Assembly: GCA_016182605.1 (NCBI GenBank)
Contig: JACPGE010000072.1
Coordinates: forward strand, 43,598-107,597
Length of the DNA stretch: 64,000 nt
Reading direction: 5' to 3'
From: Candidatus Hydrogenedentota bacterium
GTDB taxonomy: Bacteria > Hydrogenedentota > Hydrogenedentia > Hydrogenedentales > JAEUWI01
Shown here: piece after piece, positions 43,842 to 52,893 of the stretch
How positions within the stretch are numbered: the first letter of the stretch is position 1
Layout: each line of letters starts with the position of its first letter
Notes under the pieces: model-generated
Database searches by the model: none
What the model was told of the DNA's origin: nothing
Seen by the model: only the letters and a program-made list of their open reading frames with translations
Translations under genes and position numbers: made by a program

Positions 43842-45263
43842 ATGAACACGCTATACAATCGCAGGGATTTCTTGAAGACGTGCAGCGCCGCCACCCTGGC
43901 CGCACTCGCCGCGGGGGAGGCCCGGCTGGCCGCTGCCGCCGTGCCGGGCAACACCCTCGTTCCCCGGGCGGAGCGCGTCATCGTCCTCTGGATGGCCGGC
44001 GGCATGGCCCACACCGAAACCTTCGACCCGAAGCGCTACACGCCCTTTGAAACCGGCCTCGATCCCAATGCCGTGCTCAGCACCTTTCCCGCCGTGGAAA
44101 CCGCCGTCGACGGCATCAAGTTTTCCGAAGGCCTCGAAAAAATCGGCCAGGTCATGGATCGCGGCGCCCTGATCAAGACCTACACCGCCGGCGACCTGGG
44201 CTTCATCCTCCATTCGCGCCACCAATACCACTGGCACACCGGCTACGCGCCCCCCCAGACCACCGCGCCGCCCCACATCGGCGCCATGATTGCCAAGACC
44301 TTGGGCCCCCTCAATCCCGACGTGCCCGCCTTTATCGACATCGGCCAGACCTTCAACGTGGGCGAAGCCGAAGAACTGAAGGCCTTCCACACGGCGGGCT
44401 TCCTCGGCGGCGAATTCGGCCCCTTCTTCGTGCCCAACCCCGGCGACGCCAAGTCCAGCGTCGAACCGCCCGCGGGCATGACCTTCTCCCGCTTCGAAAA
44501 CCGGGCCAAGGCCTACAAGAAGCTCGTCGAAGCCAGCCCCGTCGGCATCTACGGCACGGCCTATCAGCAGGAATCCATGCTTCGCAGCATGGAAAACGCC
44601 TACCGGCTCCTCACCTCTCCCGCGAAAAAGGCCTTCGACCTCGCCGATGAGCCCAGGGAATCCTACGGCATCTACAACACCGGCCGCTTTGGCCAGGGCT
44701 GCCTCCTCGCGCGCCGCCTCTGCGAGGTCGGGGCGCGCTTTATCGAAGTCACCACCGAATACGAGCCCTTCAAACACTGGGACACCCACGAGAACGGCCA
44801 CGAACGCATGGTGGATCTTAAGCGGGTGATCGACGCGCCCGTGGCCCAACTGGTGAAGGATCTCGACGACCGCGGACTCCTCGATTCCACCCTCATCATC
44901 CTCGCCACCGAATTCAGCCGCGACATGGTCACCGAAGGCAAGCCCGGCAAGGTCGTGAAGGATCAGGTCGAAGTGCCCACCGTCATGACCGAGACGAAAC
45001 ATTACGGCATGCACCGCCACTTCACCGACGCCGGCAGCGTGCTGCTCTTTGGCGGCGGCGTCAAACGCGGCTACCAGTACGGCGAAACGGCAGACGAACG
45101 CCCCGTCAAAACCATCAAAGACCCCGTCCACATCGAGGCCCTCCACGCCACCATGTACACCGCCCTCGGCATCGCCCCGGACACCCACTACATCGTTGAG
45201 GATCGCCCCTTCTACGTCACCAAAGACGGCCTCGGCGTGCCGGTGATGGACGTCTTCGCCTGA
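43842..45263 (+). CDS. Tat-exported DUF1501 protein
   Basis: The 473-residue product has a twin-Arg signal (NRRDFLKTCSAATLAAL). The body is a sulfatase/alkaline-phosphatase-like fold of the DUF1501 type, with VIVLWMAGGMAHTETFDPK and the HWDTHENGHERMVDLK block that carries potential metal His and Asp residues. ILATEFSR and KHYGMHRHFTDAGSV follow. It starts 10 bases after the DUF1549 gene with AAGGAG, the standard pairing of the two families. A role in exported polymer breakdown is inferred from the family context. Confidence 0.9.
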   Translation: MNTLYNRRDFLKTCSAATLAALAAGEARLAAAAVPGNTLVPRAERVIVLWMAGGMAHTETFDPKRYTPFETGLDPNAVLSTFPAVETAVDGIKFSEGLEKIGQVMDRGALIKTYTAGDLGFILHSRHQYHWHTGYAPPQTTAPPHIGAMIAKTLGPLNPDVPAFIDIGQTFNVGEAEELKAFHTAGFLGGEFGPFFVPNPGDAKSSVEPPAGMTFSRFENRAKAYKKLVEASPVGIYGTAYQQESMLRSMENAYRLLTSPAKKAFDLADEPRESYGIYNTGRFGQGCLLARRLCEVGARFIEVTTEYEPFKHWDTHENGHERMVDLKRVIDAPVAQLVKDLDDRGLLDSTLIILATEFSRDMVTEGKPGKVVKDQVEVPTVMTETKHYGMHRHFTDAGSVLLFGGGVKRGYQYGETADERPVKTIKDPVHIEALHATMYTALGIAPDTHYIVEDRPFYVTKDGLGVPVMDVFA

Positions 45264-45280
45264 TTCATCGTCAATAGAAA

Positions 45281-45303
45281 AGGGCGCCCATTCAGGGCGC
45301 CCT
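45281..45303 (-). terminator. Terminator between convergent genes
   Basis: AGGGCGCCC (45281-45289) pairs with GGGCGCCCT (45295-45303) over an ATTCA loop. Read on the minus strand it is followed by TTTTCTATT, ending the MaoC gene. The A-run before it on the plus strand allows bidirectional use after the DUF1501 gene. Confidence 0.8.
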
Positions 45304-45335
45304 CTGAGTACCACTGTCCAGCCGCGGCTCTCGTA

Positions 45336-45812
45336 CTACGCCTCGCCGTCCTCGTCTCCGTTTTCCACCCGCCGCGCATACATCACCTTCCACTCGCCCA
45401 CCTGGCACACCTTGCCCACCTGGTTGATCACCTTCGCGTCGAAAATGATCACCCCCATCCCCGGCTTGCGCGTGTCGTGCTTCTCCCGCACGGTCTGAAT
45501 CACGTGCACCGTGTCGCCAATAAAGATCGGCCGCTTGAAGTCCCACGTCATGCCCAGGAAGGCCACCAGCTTGTGCTGTTCCGCGCCGGGATTTCGCGCC
45601 ACCAGTCCAGACGCAATCGACAGCCCGAGCAAGCCGTGGGCGATGCGCTGGCCGAAGGGGCCCTCCTTCGCAGTCTCCACGTCGGTGTGAATGACGTTGA
45701 AATCCCCCGACAGCCCGCAAAAGTTGACGATGTCGGCCTCGGTCAGCGTGCGTGCCGGCGAGATGGCCTCCAGGCCAATGGGTAGATCTTCAAAATAGAT
45801 GCCGTTGTCCAT
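45336..45812 (-). CDS. MaoC-like hydratase/dehydratase
   Basis: This hot-dog-fold protein of 158 residues has the hydratase-2 motif (LSGDFNVIHTDVETAK) with the catalytic Asp and His, then FGQRIAHGLLGLSIASGL. It should add water to, or remove it from, enoyl-CoA or a related thioester. The gene is followed by a terminator. The acyl-CoA dehydrogenase 1.2 kb upstream suggests acyl-CoA metabolism, though a glycosyltransferase and its remnant stand between them. Confidence 0.88.
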   Translation of the reverse strand: MDNGIYFEDLPIGLEAISPARTLTEADIVNFCGLSGDFNVIHTDVETAKEGPFGQRIAHGLLGLSIASGLVARNPGAEQHKLVAFLGMTWDFKRPIFIGDTVHVIQTVREKHDTRKPGMGVIIFDAKVINQVGKVCQVGEWKVMYARRVENGDEDGEA

Positions 45813-45870
45813 GGGATACTCCAGTCAAGGGTGGGATCAGGACGCCCGATCGGGGGCATCGCTCCACAGT

Positions 45871-46002
45871 CTAGCATGTGTTTTGCCCACGCTCCAAGAC
45901 CAGCGTGCTGCCGCATGCCCGCCCGGGCGATGCGGCAAGCAGATAGAGACCGGTGAAATAGCGTTGGTCTGCCGCACGGACAATAACATGATCGACGGCC
46001 AT
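45871..46002 (-). pseudogene. Truncated tandem copy of the neighbouring glycosyltransferase
   Basis: A 43-codon frame begins at ATG 46002, 9 bases after the stop of the glycosyltransferase, and ends at TAG 45871. Its residues 3-26 match that gene's start closely: DHVIVRAADQRYF against EHVIVSAANRRYF, and GLYLLAAS against GAYLLAAS. After that the two diverge. It is the surviving N-terminus of a duplicated gene and too short to be active. It is not a shadow frame, because the similarity is on the same strand and frame register. Confidence 0.8.
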
Positions 46003-46011
46003 GTGCATCGT

Positions 46012-46983
46012 TCAGGCGCCCCGGGAGCGTGAATGGAAATGCCGGATCGTACGGCAATTCAGCCGCAATACCGGGGTGATGCGCGCCTGAAGGCGTGCGC
46101 GGCGTTCGCGTGCCGAATCGAAATGCCAGGGCAGCCCGGCCGGCAGGGGATACCCGGCATCGCGCGCCCAATCGATGGTTTCCGTAATCAGGCCGAAATG
46201 ACGAATGGTCTGCGGGCTCCAGCGTTGCCATGGCTTCGGTTGCAGCCCGAAGTGGATCAGCATCGCCCCGGGATCCCGATCCAGCGGATAGGAACCGATC
46301 GGCGGCGCCAAGCCGGAATAGGCAAGCAGCGAGTTGAAGATCAATTCGTCGCTGATGCCCGTGCCGCTGGAAAACTGGTAGGCAATGCGGTGCTGCTTGC
46401 TGCTGCCGCGGTGCTTCTCCACGATGCGGGCGATCTGATCCTTCCAGCGGTGTATGAAAGGAACGTGATCGGCGTGAAAGGTAATCACGTTTGTTACCGC
46501 GGTCGAGTCAATGGCTGGCTGGGAGCGCTCGCCCACGTCGTTGCGCCATATCTTGAGCACATCCTCTGGTATTGCATCGGATTTCGCATGCAGATTCCGG
46601 AACCGCAGGCGGTTCTCTTTGGGGCCGCGCACGCGGATCATGAGTGCGCGCGCCTGGCTGGTCAAGAGGGCCGAAATGTCCCCCGTCACCATGCAGTCGG
46701 AATCGATCCACGTGAGGTGCTGTGCCTGCGGCGCATTCAACAGCGCCGCGGTTTTGGCAAGAGGCAATTGATTGAGGACGTTGTCCAGGGCCGAAGCCGC
46801 ATGAACTTTCACGGCTTTGAACGCTTCGAGCGCCGCGGTTTCCTCAGATCTGAAACCATGGGCCAGCAGGTGCAACGGCTCTTCCATGCCCGCGCGGCGA
46901 AGCGAGGCGGCGAGCAGGTAGGCCCCCAGGAAATAACGCCGGTTCGCGGCACTGACAATGACATGCTCCACTGAACTACCCAT
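46012..46983 (-). CDS. GT-A-like glycosyltransferase
   Basis: The 323-residue product starts with HVIVSAANRRYFLGAYLL, followed by LPLAKTAALL and the metal-binding WIDSDCMVTGDI (Asp-Ser-Asp), as in GT8-like enzymes. The rest is helical with several Arg/His-rich stretches and a basic C-terminus. The sugar and acceptor are unknown. It starts 17 bases downstream of the acyl-CoA dehydrogenase, without a strong ribosome site. A truncated duplicate follows. Confidence 0.65.
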   Translation of the reverse strand: MGSSVEHVIVSAANRRYFLGAYLLAASLRRAGMEEPLHLLAHGFRSEETAALEAFKAVKVHAASALDNVLNQLPLAKTAALLNAPQAQHLTWIDSDCMVTGDISALLTSQARALMIRVRGPKENRLRFRNLHAKSDAIPEDVLKIWRNDVGERSQPAIDSTAVTNVITFHADHVPFIHRWKDQIARIVEKHRGSSKQHRIAYQFSSGTGISDELIFNSLLAYSGLAPPIGSYPLDRDPGAMLIHFGLQPKPWQRWSPQTIRHFGLITETIDWARDAGYPLPAGLPWHFDSARERRARLQARITPVLRLNCRTIRHFHSRSRGA

Positions 46984-47000
46984 GAAGCGGAAGACTTTCT

Positions 47001-48143
47001 TCAGTATTGAAGATACTTTGCAATAATTTCTTTCATGATCTCGGTGGTGCCGCCGCCCAGGCTCAAGATACGGGTGTCGCGGTAGATCCGCTCCACCAGG
47101 TATTCCCGGGCGTAACCATAGCCACCGTGCAGTTGCACCGCGTCGTAGGCCACTTTGTCGCATACTTCGCACGCGAAGTTCTTGGCCATGCTCACCTCGG
47201 CTACCGGATACTCTCCCGCTGCGATACTGGCGGCCACCTTGTAGTTGAACGCCTTTGCGGCTTCTATTTTGGTGGCCATGTCCACCAGCTTGTGGCGCGT
47301 GACCTGGAATGCCCGTATGGGCCGGTTGAATGCACTCCGTTCCTCAGTATACTTCAGCGCCGTCTCATACGCCAATTCGGCCGCGGCGTGCGCCATCACC
47401 GCCATGCTGATGCGCTCATCCTGAAAATTCTGCATGACAGCCATGAATCCCTGGTTCTCCGCGCCTATCAGGTTGGCCGCGGGCACCCGGCAATCCTCAA
47501 ATACCAGCTCCGCCGTGTCGGATGCGTTCCAGCCCATCTTCCGGATCTTGCCTGCCACGCGAAAACCGGGCGTGCCGGATTCAATCACCAGCAGCGAAAT
47601 GCCTTCGAAGCCGGGTCCGCCCGTGCGCACCGCCGCGGTAACAAAGTCCGCGCGGCACCCGCTGGTGATGAAGGTCTTGGCGCCGTTCACCACATAATCG
47701 CCGCCATCGCGCACGGCGCGCGTCTCAATATTGGCCACGTCGGAACCGGCATTCGGCTCTGTGATGCCCAGCGCGGCGATCTTCTCGCCCGCGAGCACCG
47801 GGGGAATGAAACGGCGCTTCTGCTCCGGCGTGCCCATGGCAAGTATCGGGGGGATTGCAATGTTCAGGCTGAACAGACCCGCCACGAGTCCGATGGATCC
47901 GGTACGGATGAACTCCTCCGTCATGGCGATGCGGTGGAAGATATCCGCTTCCAGCCCGCCATACTCCTCCGGATAGCCGAGCCCCAGAAAGCCCGCCGCC
48001 GCTGCTTTCGCATAGAGTTCCCGGGGGAACAGTTCGGCGTCTTCCCAGTCCGCGAGATACGGAGCGATCTCACTCTCGATGAACTTTCGCGCCGAACGGC
48101 GCATCTGCTCGTGCGTTTCGTTGAAGTATTCGCCGTAGCGCAT
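47001..48143 (-). CDS. Acyl-CoA dehydrogenase
   Basis: This FAD enzyme of 380 residues introduces a trans-2 double bond into acyl-CoA. It has the helical N-domain, ALGITEPNAGSDVANIET (the signature 1 block), RSAFNRPIRAFQVTRHKLVDM and the C-terminal LHGGYGYAREYLVERIYRD, with the catalytic Glu near that position. The start MRYGEYFN is normal for the family; a longer frame upstream adds non-conserved Arg/Gly residues. It is 10 bases behind the Gfo/Idh gene. The MaoC gene two genes further down supplies the next beta-oxidation-type step. Confidence 0.92.
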   Translation of the reverse strand: MRYGEYFNETHEQMRRSARKFIESEIAPYLADWEDAELFPRELYAKAAAAGFLGLGYPEEYGGLEADIFHRIAMTEEFIRTGSIGLVAGLFSLNIAIPPILAMGTPEQKRRFIPPVLAGEKIAALGITEPNAGSDVANIETRAVRDGGDYVVNGAKTFITSGCRADFVTAAVRTGGPGFEGISLLVIESGTPGFRVAGKIRKMGWNASDTAELVFEDCRVPAANLIGAENQGFMAVMQNFQDERISMAVMAHAAAELAYETALKYTEERSAFNRPIRAFQVTRHKLVDMATKIEAAKAFNYKVAASIAAGEYPVAEVSMAKNFACEVCDKVAYDAVQLHGGYGYAREYLVERIYRDTRILSLGGGTTEIMKEIIAKYLQY

Positions 48144-48153
48144 CGGCGCGTCT

Positions 48154-49179
48154 CTATTCCCCGATCTTGACGGGCCGCCCCTCGCGGCCCGAACGATCCG
48201 CCGCAAAGCAGATCTCATGCGTCTTGAACGCGTCGGCCACGTTCACATGCGATTCCGTGCCACTCTGTATGCACTCCACCAGATGCGCCACCTCGTGCAC
48301 AAACGGATGGTGGGAAACGTCGCCGCTGTCCGGCATGATCGCCGGCACGGTCGTCCACGCGCTTTGGCCCGGATACTTGTTCTTGGAGTAAATCTGGTTG
48401 TTCCGTATCGTGCCCCGCGTGCCCACCAGATTGATGTTGAAAACATAGGGCTGGATACACTCTATGCACGAGGTGACTTTTCCAATTCGGCCGTCCGCAA
48501 ACTTGCAGATCGTTGCCGTCGTCGCGGGGTACTCATAATCCGAAAAATCGACCCCGCCGCCGTTCGCGCCGTATTGCGTCACTTCCACCACTTCCCCGCC
48601 CATGAACCAGCGCAGCGCATCCATCGCATGGCAGCCTGCGCTCAACAGCGAACTCACCCCCACCTCCTTCTTGATGTTCCACCGGTATTGCTTGTACCAG
48701 GGGCCAATGCCGTGGTAGTAGTCCACTTCCCCCAGAAACACCTTTCCAATGGCATCGTCCGCAAGCTGCGCCTTGATGATGCCGAAGAGGGGATTCCAGC
48801 GCAAGACGAAACTCACGACGGACTTTACCCCCGATGCCGCCACCGCATCCCGGATGGCCCGGGCATCTTCCAGGGTCGTGGCCATGGCCTTTTCAAGCAA
48901 AATGTGCTTTTTCGCCCTGGCCGCTCCAATGGCCTGATCCCGGTGGCAGTCGGGCGGGGTGGCAATACTGATGATGTCTACGCCGGGATGTTCCAGAAGC
49001 TTGCCGAAGTCAGTGAATATGTCACAGCGGAGCTGGTTTTCCACGGCGCAGGCCTTCGCGTGCGACTCCTGCCGGCCGCAAAGGGCAAGCACCTCCGTGG
49101 CCGGATTCGCTGTGAAAGCGCGAATATGCTCTCCCGCGACCCACCCGGTACCCACAATTCCCACGCCAAGCTTGCTCAT
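48154..49179 (-). CDS. Gfo/Idh/MocA-family oxidoreductase
   Basis: The NAD(P)-dependent sugar-dehydrogenase-like product has 341 residues. GIVGTGWVAGEH binds the nucleotide, and the C-terminal sandwich domain starts near residue 125. In place of the usual E-K-P the sequence has E-K-A (residues 96-98), and CHAMDALRWF carries the usual His. It starts with AAGGAG. The substrate is unknown. Confidence 0.88.
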   Translation of the reverse strand: MSKLGVGIVGTGWVAGEHIRAFTANPATEVLALCGRQESHAKACAVENQLRCDIFTDFGKLLEHPGVDIISIATPPDCHRDQAIGAARAKKHILLEKAMATTLEDARAIRDAVAASGVKSVVSFVLRWNPLFGIIKAQLADDAIGKVFLGEVDYYHGIGPWYKQYRWNIKKEVGVSSLLSAGCHAMDALRWFMGGEVVEVTQYGANGGGVDFSDYEYPATTATICKFADGRIGKVTSCIECIQPYVFNINLVGTRGTIRNNQIYSKNKYPGQSAWTTVPAIMPDSGDVSHHPFVHEVAHLVECIQSGTESHVNVADAFKTHEICFAADRSGREGRPVKIGE

Positions 49180-49491
49180 ACCGTTCTCCTTCGAATCGCT
49201 GGTTCAAGACACTTGCGGAGGCATACTAACGTATACGAAGCTGGACAGCAAGCCGGTGGGAACACGGGGTTTTGTATTTCCTCTCCAGGCCACTTTAAAA
49301 TATGAAAAATGAGAATATTGCGAGTTGCGCCCATTGTGTGATCTTGGGAAAATACTGGCACAATTCTGCCTTTTCTGATAAAATTCAACTGTAGGCAGCG
49401 CCCGATGCAGTATCAATGCCATGCGCCGGATCCCCGTGCGTTCATGACAAGGATGCTGCACGGAACGATGGGGGGAGGAAAGGAGCTTGTG
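49180..49491. other. AT-rich divergent intergenic region
   Basis: This 312-base gap between the Gfo/Idh gene (minus) and the B-box gene (plus) is markedly AT-rich from about 49290 to 49390, so it should contain both promoters. A TGGCAC at 49356-49361 is followed by TGCC one base too soon for sigma-54. No gene or clear hairpin is present. Confidence 0.4.
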
Positions 49492-50535
49492 ATGCAATGT
49501 CCACGCCACCCAAAGGACGACGTCGTCGGCTACTGCAAGATCTGCGGCGAGTTGGGCTGCGCGGAGTGTCTCGCCATCTACGACGGCGAGTTTTACTGCC
49601 GCAAAGACTTCAAGCCCATCACCCAGAAGACGGGCCGTGAGTTTACCCCGCTTGCCGCGGTGCGCGCCCAGGACAAACGCACGGAGAAGGCCCAGCATCG
49701 CGATGCCCGCCAGCGGCTTGTGGTGCACATGAAGGGCGGCGAGGTGCTCTACGGGTTCTGCTACGCCTTGCGTATTGAAGACCCCCAGTTCTACCTGGAG
49801 CGCTCCACCCGGGAAGGCGCCCTGATGAACCGCCGGGATCGCGTCGCTTATGACGATATCAAGGCCATCTTCTATGTGAAGAGTTTCGACGGACGCTTCG
49901 AGCCCGGCGACTTTCCCGATCGGCATGTGGCGGAGGGCGAGGAGGTGTACGTGAAGTTCCGCGACGGCGAAGTGCTCAAGGGACACGCGGCGCACACCAA
50001 TTCCTCGGAATCGCCGCGATTCTACCTGCTGCCAGACGACCACGAATCCAACAACATTACCATACTCATCGAGCGCACGGCCGTTGCCGGCATTTACTCG
50101 GAGCAGCAATATCAGGCCCATCTCAACCAGTCCCTTGCGCAGTACATCGAGGCGCAACGAGACAGCGGCCATCCCGAAGATGAGATCCGGGGCGACTTTT
50201 ACTTTCACCAGCATCAATATGACGTCGCGTTGAACTGGTACAACAAGGTGGACTTGGCCAGCTCCCATTCCGTGCATGCGAAGATGGTGGCCGCCTCCTA
50301 TAACATGGGGGCCACTTATATCCGGGAGCACGAGTATTACAAGGCCCTGCAATGGATGCGGCATTGCCTCCAACTGGATCCAAGCCACCCCAAAGCCATG
50401 AAGAAGGTGCGCGACCTGATGCATCAGATCGAAAAAATGGAGCGCCGTGATCGGCGGGACCACAAGAAAGAGAAGATCGCGAAAAAAGAGGAAAAAGAAA
50501 AGGAGCAGACCATCTCCAAGGTGGGATTCTTCTGA
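49492..50535 (+). CDS. B-box zinc-finger/DUF6982-like/TPR protein
   Basis: The 347-residue product has a B-box-like zinc finger at residues 1-42 (CPRH, CKICGELGCAEC, FYCRKDF). A middle region of two similar beta units contains VHMKGGEVLYGF and VKFRDGEVLKGH, as in DUF6982-type domains. A TPR-like helical part (about residues 225-310, DFYFHQHQYDVALNWYNKV, YKALQWMRHCLQLDP) and a highly charged Lys/Glu tail follow. It has no signal peptide and is a likely scaffold protein. ATG 49492 follows AGGAG. It precedes the GspA/GspB-like genes. Confidence 0.7.
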   Translation: MQCPRHPKDDVVGYCKICGELGCAECLAIYDGEFYCRKDFKPITQKTGREFTPLAAVRAQDKRTEKAQHRDARQRLVVHMKGGEVLYGFCYALRIEDPQFYLERSTREGALMNRRDRVAYDDIKAIFYVKSFDGRFEPGDFPDRHVAEGEEVYVKFRDGEVLKGHAAHTNSSESPRFYLLPDDHESNNITILIERTAVAGIYSEQQYQAHLNQSLAQYIEAQRDSGHPEDEIRGDFYFHQHQYDVALNWYNKVDLASSHSVHAKMVAASYNMGATYIREHEYYKALQWMRHCLQLDPSHPKAMKKVRDLMHQIEKMERRDRRDHKKEKIAKKEEKEKEQTISKVGFF

Positions 50536-50598
50536 GGGAATGGCGCGGCGCCGTGTGAGGCCTTCCCGCGGGTTTGGTGCGATCGGCCCACAAATGCT

Positions 50599-50627
50599 TT
50601 GAATTCAGGCAGCTAAGGTGCTACGCT
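50599..50627 (+). promoter_or_regulatory. Possible sigma-70 promoter of the GspA-like gene
   Basis: TTGAAT (50599-50604), 17 bases, TACGCT (50622-50627) form a plausible promoter 45 bases ahead of the ATG at 50673. Both boxes deviate from consensus, so the call is weak. Confidence 0.3.
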
Positions 50628-50672
50628 ATCCGATCGGCGAACCTGAATCATAGCGGACCGGATTCCACCATC

Positions 50673-52805
50673 ATGTACGAGGCCTTCTACGGATTGCGTG
50701 AGCGTCCCTTCAACCTCACGCCCGATCCCAAATTCATCTACCTGAGCGAAAAGCACAAAGAGGCTTTTGCGCATCTCCTCTATGGCATCCGGAACCGCAC
50801 CGGATTTGTGATGGTCACGGGCGAAATCGGCACCGGAAAGACCACTATCTGCCGCAACCTGCTCAATCAGCTCGACACGAACACCGAGCTGGCGTTTATT
50901 TTCAATCCCGCGCTGGAGCCCCTGCAACTCCTCAAGAAGATCTGCAATGAGTTTGGCCTGAAGACCAGCGCCGAAACCGTGCTCGAACTGGTCGACGAAC
51001 TCAATGCCTACCTCCTGGAGCAGGCGCGCCACGGCAAGAACTGCGTGCTCCTGATCGACGAAGCCCAGAATCTGGCGCCGAGTGTCCTGGAACAAATCCG
51101 GCTTCTCTCCAATCTGGAAACCGAGACCTCGAAGCTCCTGCAAATTATCCTCATCGGCCAGCCGGAGCTTGCGGAAATGCTGGCCCTGAAGGAACTGCGG
51201 CAGCTCAACCAGCGCATTACCGCCCGCTATCACCTGCGTGAACTCGATGAGCGCGAAACCCTCCAATACATCGCCTATCGCCTGCATGTCGCGGGCGGCC
51301 GGAAGAAGGTGCGCTTCAACAAGGCGGCGATACGCACGCTTTACAGGCTCTCCCGCGGCACGCCCCGGGTGATCAACGCCATCTGCGATCGGGCCCTGCT
51401 CATCGGCTATACCAAGGAAGCGCGCATCCTCACCGCGCCCATCATTCGCCGTGCCGCGCACGAAATCTGGGGGGAAAACATCCTCCGCCGCAAGGCCCCG
51501 TGGTGGATGCCGCTCAAATCGTGGATGCCCAGTCCGGCCATGATGGCGGCCGCGGCGCTCGTTTTCTTTGCGATCCTCTACATAGGGCGCCCGTTGCAGC
51601 GGCTTGCTCAGCAAGGTATGGCGAGCCGGGCGCAACAAGGCACGCAGGAGCCCCTCGGAGGCGCGACGCCGGAGGCGGAAGCGGCCATTCTTCCCGGGAT
51701 GGGCCCCCAGGCCCATTCGCTTCCGGTCTCCAGTGCGCCGTCTCTATTTCCGCCGGCGGAAGCCCAACCCGGCGATCCGCTTGCCGCGCTCGAAAGCGAG
51801 AAGACGCGCAAAGGCGCGGCTGCCGCCATTCTGCGCGCGTGGAATCTTGCCATGCTCACCGCCAATCCCGCGGACGATTCTGTTGAAAATATGATTGCCT
51901 TCGCGGAGGCCCATGGTCTGGCCACGGAATATTTGCGTCCTGCGCTCGATCAATTGCTCGCCATAAACCTCCCCGCGCTCGTGCGGATCGCCAGGGAGGA
52001 TCGGCAATGGTGGGTGGCCCTGCTCGATTACAGTGCGGACACGATACACACCAGCGGCAACCCTGGGGAGACCGTGGAATGGTCGCGGCAGGAATTCAAC
52101 CGGCATTTTACGGGCGACGCCGTTATCCCCTGGCGCGATGCGACCCCGGGCGCGCCGGCCCTCGCGCCGGGAAACAAGGGCGCTCAGGCCGCCGCATTCA
52201 AGGAAACGCTGCGTTCATTGGGGCGTCTGGACCCCAAAAACACCTCCTCCAGTTACGATGCGGAGACGGCCGCGGCTGTCGCAAAGATTCAGGCGGAAAC
52301 CGGTTTGCTGGTGGACGGCATCGCAGGGCGCCAAGTGCGCATGGTGCTGTGCGGCTGGCGCGAGGATCCGGCGGTGCCCGCGCTCGGACAACAACAGGCA
52401 GTCGCACTTGCCGCTGTGCCCGCCGCCACTCCACAAGGCAGTGCGGGTGTTGCGCCGCCCGAGCGTTCCGGGGGAGAAGCTTCCACGCCTCCGCCGGAAA
52501 AGGCCGTGCCTGAGATCGTGAAACCCGCAGCATCCCCACCGGTGCAGACGCCACTCCCGCAATTGGGAGGCGCCAGATCTGAGCCGGCTGATATGCCCAA
52601 GGTGATTCAGCCCCTGGAATTGACCGGTGTTCCACATCAGGCCGCGCCGTTTCCCGCGGTGGTGGAAACGGCGCCTCCAGTGGATACAGTAGTTCCTGTG
52701 GAAGGCTCTGCAGAGACTCTGCTGCTGGCAGAGCCACCCGTAAACGATCAGGGGCTGGTCACCGCGAAGCCGCTCGGCCCTCCCGCCGTGGCCTTGGCCG
52801 AGTGA
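50673..52805 (+). CDS. ExeA/GspA-like AAA protein
   Basis: This is a general-secretion ATPase of 710 residues. The opening MYEAFYGLRERPFNLTPDP is diagnostic of ExeA/GspA. Walker A is GEIGTGKTT (residues 50-58) and Walker B is LLIDEAQNL near residue 120; the C-lid of the AAA part ends near residue 270. One membrane helix (about 290-312) is followed by a long Ala/Pro-rich periplasmic part with a peptidoglycan-binding-like repeat (LRSLGRLDPKN...AVAKIQAETGLLVDGIAG, about residues 510-560). In Aeromonas, ExeA with ExeB inserts the secretin through peptidoglycan. No secretin gene is nearby. Confidence 0.88.
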   Translation: MYEAFYGLRERPFNLTPDPKFIYLSEKHKEAFAHLLYGIRNRTGFVMVTGEIGTGKTTICRNLLNQLDTNTELAFIFNPALEPLQLLKKICNEFGLKTSAETVLELVDELNAYLLEQARHGKNCVLLIDEAQNLAPSVLEQIRLLSNLETETSKLLQIILIGQPELAEMLALKELRQLNQRITARYHLRELDERETLQYIAYRLHVAGGRKKVRFNKAAIRTLYRLSRGTPRVINAICDRALLIGYTKEARILTAPIIRRAAHEIWGENILRRKAPWWMPLKSWMPSPAMMAAAALVFFAILYIGRPLQRLAQQGMASRAQQGTQEPLGGATPEAEAAILPGMGPQAHSLPVSSAPSLFPPAEAQPGDPLAALESEKTRKGAAAAILRAWNLAMLTANPADDSVENMIAFAEAHGLATEYLRPALDQLLAINLPALVRIAREDRQWWVALLDYSADTIHTSGNPGETVEWSRQEFNRHFTGDAVIPWRDATPGAPALAPGNKGAQAAAFKETLRSLGRLDPKNTSSSYDAETAAAVAKIQAETGLLVDGIAGRQVRMVLCGWREDPAVPALGQQQAVALAAVPAATPQGSAGVAPPERSGGEASTPPPEKAVPEIVKPAASPPVQTPLPQLGGARSEPADMPKVIQPLELTGVPHQAAPFPAVVETAPPVDTVVPVEGSAETLLLAEPPVNDQGLVTAKPLGPPAVALAE

Positions 52806-52893
52806 CATTCATGGTGATTCTGGAAGGCCATTCGGGGTGTAAATCGCCGCTTTCGCCCGTTACAATGGGCCCATCTACAAGGATAGGGGAACG

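Noticed and set aside
49356..49370. Second possible sigma-54 promoter (TGGCAC...TGCC)
   Set aside because: The GG-to-GC spacing is one base too short, and sigma-54 promoters do not tolerate this.
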